Origin: Sinorhizobium sp.
GTDB taxonomy: Bacteria; Pseudomonadota; Alphaproteobacteria; Rhizobiales; Rhizobiaceae
DNA length: 9,113 nt
NCBI GenBank assembly: GCA_031178305.1
Contig: JAPSJG010000123.1
Span: 1 to 9,113 of the forward strand
Direction: 5' to 3'
Made by a program: the position numbers and the translations under genes. Under the pieces are notes generated by a model, which did no database searches, had not been told where the DNA came from, and saw only the letters and a program-made list of their open reading frames with translations. Below, piece after piece: positions 6,047 to 9,113 of this stretch (positions within the stretch are counted from its first letter, which is position 1; every line of letters begins with the position of its first letter).

Positions 6047-7833
6047 TCGGATTCATCGCGGACAACCTGGCGCCGATCATGTTCGCCTCGCTGGTGATAT
6101 TCCTGCTCTTGGGCTATCCCGTCGCCTTCGCGCTTGCCGCAAACGGGCTCCTGTTCTTCATCATCGGCGTGGAACTCGCGCCGTTTTCGGATTCGATCAA
6201 CCTGTCCTGGCCGTTGCTCAATGCACTGCCGGAACGGTTCTGGGGGGTGATGTCCAACGACACCTTGCTCGCCATCCCCTTCTTCACGTTCATGGGCATC
6301 GTGCTTGAGCGCTCGGGTATGGCCGAAGATCTTCTCGACACGATCGGTCAGCTCTTCGGCCCCGTTCGCGGCGGTCTCGCCTATGCGGTGATCTTCGTCG
6401 GCGCGCTGCTTGCCGCCACCACCGGCGTGGTTGCCGCATCCGTCATCGCCATGGGCCTCATCTCGCTGCCGATCATGCTGCGCTACGGCTATGACCGGCG
6501 CGTCGCCTCCGGCGTCATCGCCGCCTCCGGCACGCTCGCACAGATCATCCCGCCGTCGCTGGTGCTGATCGTTCTCGCCGACCAGCTCGGCCGCTCTGTC
6601 GGCGATATGTATGCCGGCGCGCTGATCCCGGGACTCGTGCTGACATGCCTCTACATGGGATACATCATGCTCATGTCGTTCCTGAAGCGTGACTCGATGC
6701 CGGCGCTGCCGCTCGAAGCCCGCACGCTCGGATCGGGCGTGGCTTCGCTCGTCATAGCCGTCGGCGTCGCGACAGCCATCGCCTATGCGGCCCATGTCTA
6801 CCTCGCGCCGACGCAGGGCGAGAACGCGGATATTCTCGGCGCAACGGTCGGCGTTGTATTCATCTACCTCGTCGCCATTGCCGACAAGGCCTTCAAGATC
6901 GGCGTCCTGTCGCGCCTGGCGCAGCAGGTCATCATCGTGCTGATCCCGCCCCTGGCGCTGATCTTCCTCGTCCTTGGCACTATCTTCCTGGGCATCGCGA
7001 CTCCGACCGAAGGCGGAGCGATGGGCGCAGTCGGCGCCCTGATCCTCGCGGCCGCCAAGGGCCGGCTCAACATGGAGGTTGTCCGCGCCGCACTCGCATC
7101 GACGACGCGTCTTTCCGCCTTCGTGCTGTTCATCCTGATCGGCGCACGCGTGTTCTCGCTGACCTTCTACGGCGTCAACGGTCACCTCTGGGTGGAACAT
7201 CTCCTGGTCGGATTGCCGGGGGGCGAGATCGGATTCCTGATCGCCGTCAACGTGCTGGTCTTCTTCCTGGCCTTCTTCCTCGACTTCTTCGAACTCGCCT
7301 TCATCATCGTGCCGCTCCTTGCCCCCGCCGCGGAGAAGCTCGGCATCGACCTGATCTGGTTCGGCGTGCTGCTCGGGATCAACATGCAGACGAGCTTCAT
7401 GCACCCGCCTTTCGGGTTTGCGCTATTCTACCTGCGCTCGGTCGCGCCGCGAGTGCCCTATCTCGACAAGGTGACCGGCAAGCGGATGCAGCCGGTGTCG
7501 ACGGGCCAGATCTACTGGGGCGCCGTCCCCTTCGTCGGCATCCAGATCCTCATGGTATTGCTGACGCTGCTCTTCCCGCAAATGGTCATGCACTACAAGG
7601 GCACCGGGGCCGGCGTCGATCCCTCGACAATCAAGATCGAGGTCCCGGGCTTCGGGACGGGCGGCGGCCTCGGCCTGCCTGACAATGGTGGCGGGCTTGG
7701 CTTGCCGGGCGGCCTGCAACTGCCGGGCGGAAGCCCGCTCGACGGCGGTCAGCAGCCGGCCCAGCCGAATGTTGCGCCTCAGCAGCAGCAGGCACCGGCT
7801 CCCGATCTGAGCGCGCCGCCGTCATTCAATTAG
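6043..7833 (+). CDS. TRAP transporter large permease subunit (DctM family) with low-complexity C-terminal tail
   Basis: DctM is the inner-membrane transport subunit that couples sodium inflow to uptake of an organic acid delivered by the periplasmic binding protein. The product has 596 residues, compared with roughly 430 for common DctM proteins. The extra length comes from an insert with additional membrane segments (about residues 225-300) and a C-terminal tail. The hydrophobic core shows family stretches such as LLAATTGVVAAS (residues 123-134), IIPPSLVLIVLADQLG (168-183) and the TPTEGGAMGAVGAL region. From about residue 517 the protein leaves the membrane and becomes Gly/Leu/Pro- and then Gln/Pro/Ala-rich (GGGLGLP twice, PQQQQAPAP near the end). 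The ATG at 6043 overlaps the small-subunit stop and has GGAGG 7 bases upstream. The longer open frame upstream is only the shadow of the small-subunit gene. The binding-protein gene lies downstream on the opposite strand. Confidence 0.96.
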   Translation: MIGFIADNLAPIMFASLVIFLLLGYPVAFALAANGLLFFIIGVELAPFSDSINLSWPLLNALPERFWGVMSNDTLLAIPFFTFMGIVLERSGMAEDLLDTIGQLFGPVRGGLAYAVIFVGALLAATTGVVAASVIAMGLISLPIMLRYGYDRRVASGVIAASGTLAQIIPPSLVLIVLADQLGRSVGDMYAGALIPGLVLTCLYMGYIMLMSFLKRDSMPALPLEARTLGSGVASLVIAVGVATAIAYAAHVYLAPTQGENADILGATVGVVFIYLVAIADKAFKIGVLSRLAQQVIIVLIPPLALIFLVLGTIFLGIATPTEGGAMGAVGALILAAAKGRLNMEVVRAALASTTRLSAFVLFILIGARVFSLTFYGVNGHLWVEHLLVGLPGGEIGFLIAVNVLVFFLAFFLDFFELAFIIVPLLAPAAEKLGIDLIWFGVLLGINMQTSFMHPPFGFALFYLRSVAPRVPYLDKVTGKRMQPVSTGQIYWGAVPFVGIQILMVLLTLLFPQMVMHYKGTGAGVDPSTIKIEVPGFGTGGGLGLPDNGGGLGLPGGLQLPGGSPLDGGQQPAQPNVAPQQQQAPAPDLSAPPSFN

Positions 7834-7857
7834 GGGTGGAGAGGTTTCGCACCTTTC

Positions 7858-7999
7858 GCCCCTCATCCGCCTGCCTGCACCTTCTCCCCGTTCTGACGGG
7901 GAGAAGGGACGCGCGGCACGCCCAGTCTCTCTCCGCGTGTGGCTTGTGGCACGCCCTGTCCCCTCTCCCCGCGTGCGGGGAGAGGGCTAGGTGAGGGGC
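7858..7999. repeat. Second type of palindromic intergenic repeat (RIME-like) with two internal hairpins
   Basis: The outer ends GCCCCTCATC (7858-7867) and GGTGAGGGGC (7990-7999) are inverted copies with one mismatch. Inside are two strong hairpins: 7881-7906 (CTTCTCCCCG, 6-base loop, CGGGGAGAAG) and 7961-7986 (CCCTCTCCCCGC, 2-base loop, GCGGGGAGAGGG). The composition and layout match a repeat class common between genes in rhizobia. It differs from the two copies around the xylosidase gene in its end sequences. It starts 24 bases after the stop codon of the large permease gene. Confidence 0.75.
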
Positions 8000-8041
8000 A
8001 AACCGCCCAAGACGTCACGCGCAAGCTTCCTTTATGACCAA

Positions 8042-8076
8042 AAGAAAACCCCGGAGCGCGGCTCCGGGGTTTTCTT
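8042..8076. terminator. Bidirectional intrinsic terminator between the converging TRAP genes
   Basis: A perfect inverted repeat has 16-base arms (AAGAAAACCCCGGAGC at 8042-8057 and GCTCCGGGGTTTTCTT at 8061-8076) around a GCG loop. The G+C-rich stem is followed by TTTTCTTGTTT on the plus strand and TTTTCTTTTGG on the minus strand. It can therefore stop transcription from the permease genes on the left and from the binding-protein gene on the right. It lies 23 bases past the binding-protein stop codon, so that gene is its most direct user. Confidence 0.85.
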
Positions 8077-8099
8077 GTTTCCGCGATCGAACCGCAGCG

Positions 8100-9113
8100 T
8101 CAGAGCTTGCCGTTGCGCTGCTGGATCATCATGAAGGTATCGTAGTTGTATTCGGCAATCTGGGCGTTGAGGTAGTACTCGCCGCGGAAGGCCTTGATCG
8201 AATCCCAGATTTTTTTGAACGTGGGATTTGCGCCCTCCATTTCGGCATAGACCTCGTTGGCCGAGTCGAAGCAGGCGGAGAGGATTTCGGCGCTGAACGG
8301 GCTCAGCTTCGCACCTGCCGCAACCAGGCGTTTGATCGCTGCCGGGTTCAGGTAATCGTATTTCTGCAGCATGTTTGCGTCCGCCGCCTGGCACGCCGTG
8401 CGCAGGAGGGACTGATAGGCCTTCGGCAGGCCGTCGAAAGCCGCCTTGTTGAACATCGCATGCACGGTGGGCCCACCTTCCCACCAGCCGGGATAGTAGT
8501 AGTACGGCGCCACCTTGAAAAAGCCGAGCTTCTCGTCGTCATAGGGGCCGACCCATTCGGCGGCGTCGATCGTGCCTTTTTCGAGCGCGGGATAGATATC
8601 GCCCCCGGCAAGCTGCTGCGGCACGACGCCAAGCTTTTCCATGACCCTGCCGGCAAAGCCGCCGACCCGCATCTTGAGGCCCTTCATGTCGGCAACGGTC
8701 TTGATTTCCTTGCGGAACCAGCCGCCCATCTGAACGCCGGTATTGCCGTTCGGGAAGCCGACGAGGCCCTGGGCGCCCAGGAACTCGTTGAACATGTCGA
8801 TACCGCCGCCATGGTAATGCCAGGCGTTCATGCCGCGCGCGTTGAGCGCGAAGGGCACGGCGGCGCCGAGCGCCCAGGTCGGGTCCTTGCCCCAGTAGTA
8901 ATAGGAAACCGTATGGCAGGCTTCGACGGTACCGGCTGCCGTCGCGTCGGCAGCCTGCAGTCCCGGCACGATTTCGCCGGCCGCGAAAACCTGGATCTGG
9001 AAATTGCCGTCGGTCGCTTCCGATACGTATTTCGCCAGGACTTCTCCGCCGCCATAGATGGTGTCCAGCGACTTCGGGAAGGACGATGTCATACGCCAGG
9101 TGAGCTTCGGGTT
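8100..9113 (-). CDS. TRAP transporter periplasmic solute-binding protein (DctP family), N-terminus cut by the window edge
   Basis: The protein binds an organic acid in the periplasm and hands it to the TRAP membrane subunits. The frame is open to the right edge, with 337 residues visible beginning NPKLTWRMTSSFPKSLDT. An internal ATG at 9092 is not the real start, because that conserved W-(R)-(M/L)-SSFP segment normally follows a signal peptide. The end, signal peptide and promoter lie outside the window. Recognisable stretches are FAAGEIVPGLQ, WYxHGGG-like residues near the middle, MGGWFRKEI, MRVGGFAGRV and AAEWVGPYDD (E and W at visible residues 186 and 187). In the related 2-oxo acid-binding protein TakP, the equivalent Glu-Trp pair, Gln and Arg hold a sodium ion and the substrate carboxylate. 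A 2-oxo or hydroxy acid is therefore a reasonable substrate guess, but it is not proven. It is convergent with its presumed partner genes. Confidence 0.95.
   Translation of the reverse strand, partial: NPKLTWRMTSSFPKSLDTIYGGGEVLAKYVSEATDGNFQIQVFAAGEIVPGLQAADATAAGTVEACHTVSYYYWGKDPTWALGAAVPFALNARGMNAWHYHGGGIDMFNEFLGAQGLVGFPNGNTGVQMGGWFRKEIKTVADMKGLKMRVGGFAGRVMEKLGVVPQQLAGGDIYPALEKGTIDAAEWVGPYDDEKLGFFKVAPYYYYPGWWEGGPTVHAMFNKAAFDGLPKAYQSLLRTACQAADANMLQKYDYLNPAAIKRLVAAGAKLSPFSAEILSACFDSANEVYAEMEGANPTFKKIWDSIKAFRGEYYLNAQIAEYNYDTFMMIQQRNGKL

Noticed and set aside
5830..7404. Minus-strand open frame of 524 codons opposite the TRAP permease
   Set aside because: The product is highly charged and His/Asp/Arg-rich, as expected from the antisense of a hydrophobic protein. 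There is no ribosome binding site or family resemblance.
3369..9113. Xylosidase and TRAP transporter as one xylo-oligosaccharide uptake and breakdown unit
   Set aside because: TRAP transporters of this type carry small organic acids, not oligosaccharides. The genes are divergent and separated by a repeat, so proximity alone does not support a shared pathway.

Overview
The window looks like chromosomal DNA of a Rhizobiaceae member, most probably the Sinorhizobium/Ensifer group. The reasons are the high G+C content, a divergent znuA / znuC-znuB-zur zinc locus of the alphaproteobacterial type, and three palindromic intergenic repeats resembling the rhizobial RIME elements. No RNA gene, CRISPR array, insertion sequence or phage gene was seen.

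Zinc uptake region (1-3155). On the minus strand, znuC, znuB and zur form a tightly coupled operon: znuC and znuB overlap by 8 bp, and znuB and zur by 1 bp. zur runs off the left edge, leaving only its N-terminal 80 codons. znuA is divergent on the plus strand. The 168-bp region between znuC and znuA holds two perfect 15-bp dyads, centred 22 bp apart, which I read as paired Zur operators. A candidate promoter overlaps them in each direction. This would be a closed circuit: Zur represses its own operon and znuA when zinc is sufficient, and ZnuA-ZnuC-ZnuB import zinc when it is scarce.

Glycosidase region (3156-5298). A single minus-strand gene encodes a cytoplasmic GH43 family beta-xylosidase. 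No sugar transporter or sugar regulator lies beside it. Related palindromic repeats sit on both sides (3180-3332 and 5120-5295).

TRAP transporter region (5299-9113). Overlapping plus-strand genes encode the small (DctQ family) and large (DctM family, 596 aa with an unusual Gly/Pro/Gln-rich tail) membrane subunits of a TRAP transporter. The periplasmic binding protein (DctP family, related to the 2-oxo acid / mannitol-chloroaromatic-type binding proteins) is encoded convergently on the minus strand and is cut by the right edge. Between the converging genes are a third palindromic repeat and a strong hairpin that can terminate transcription from both sides.

I do not see a clearly undescribed system here. 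The points most worth a second look are the paired Zur operator, the His-rich tail of ZnuC, the DctM tail, the split and convergent TRAP genes, and the repeats bracketing the xylosidase gene.
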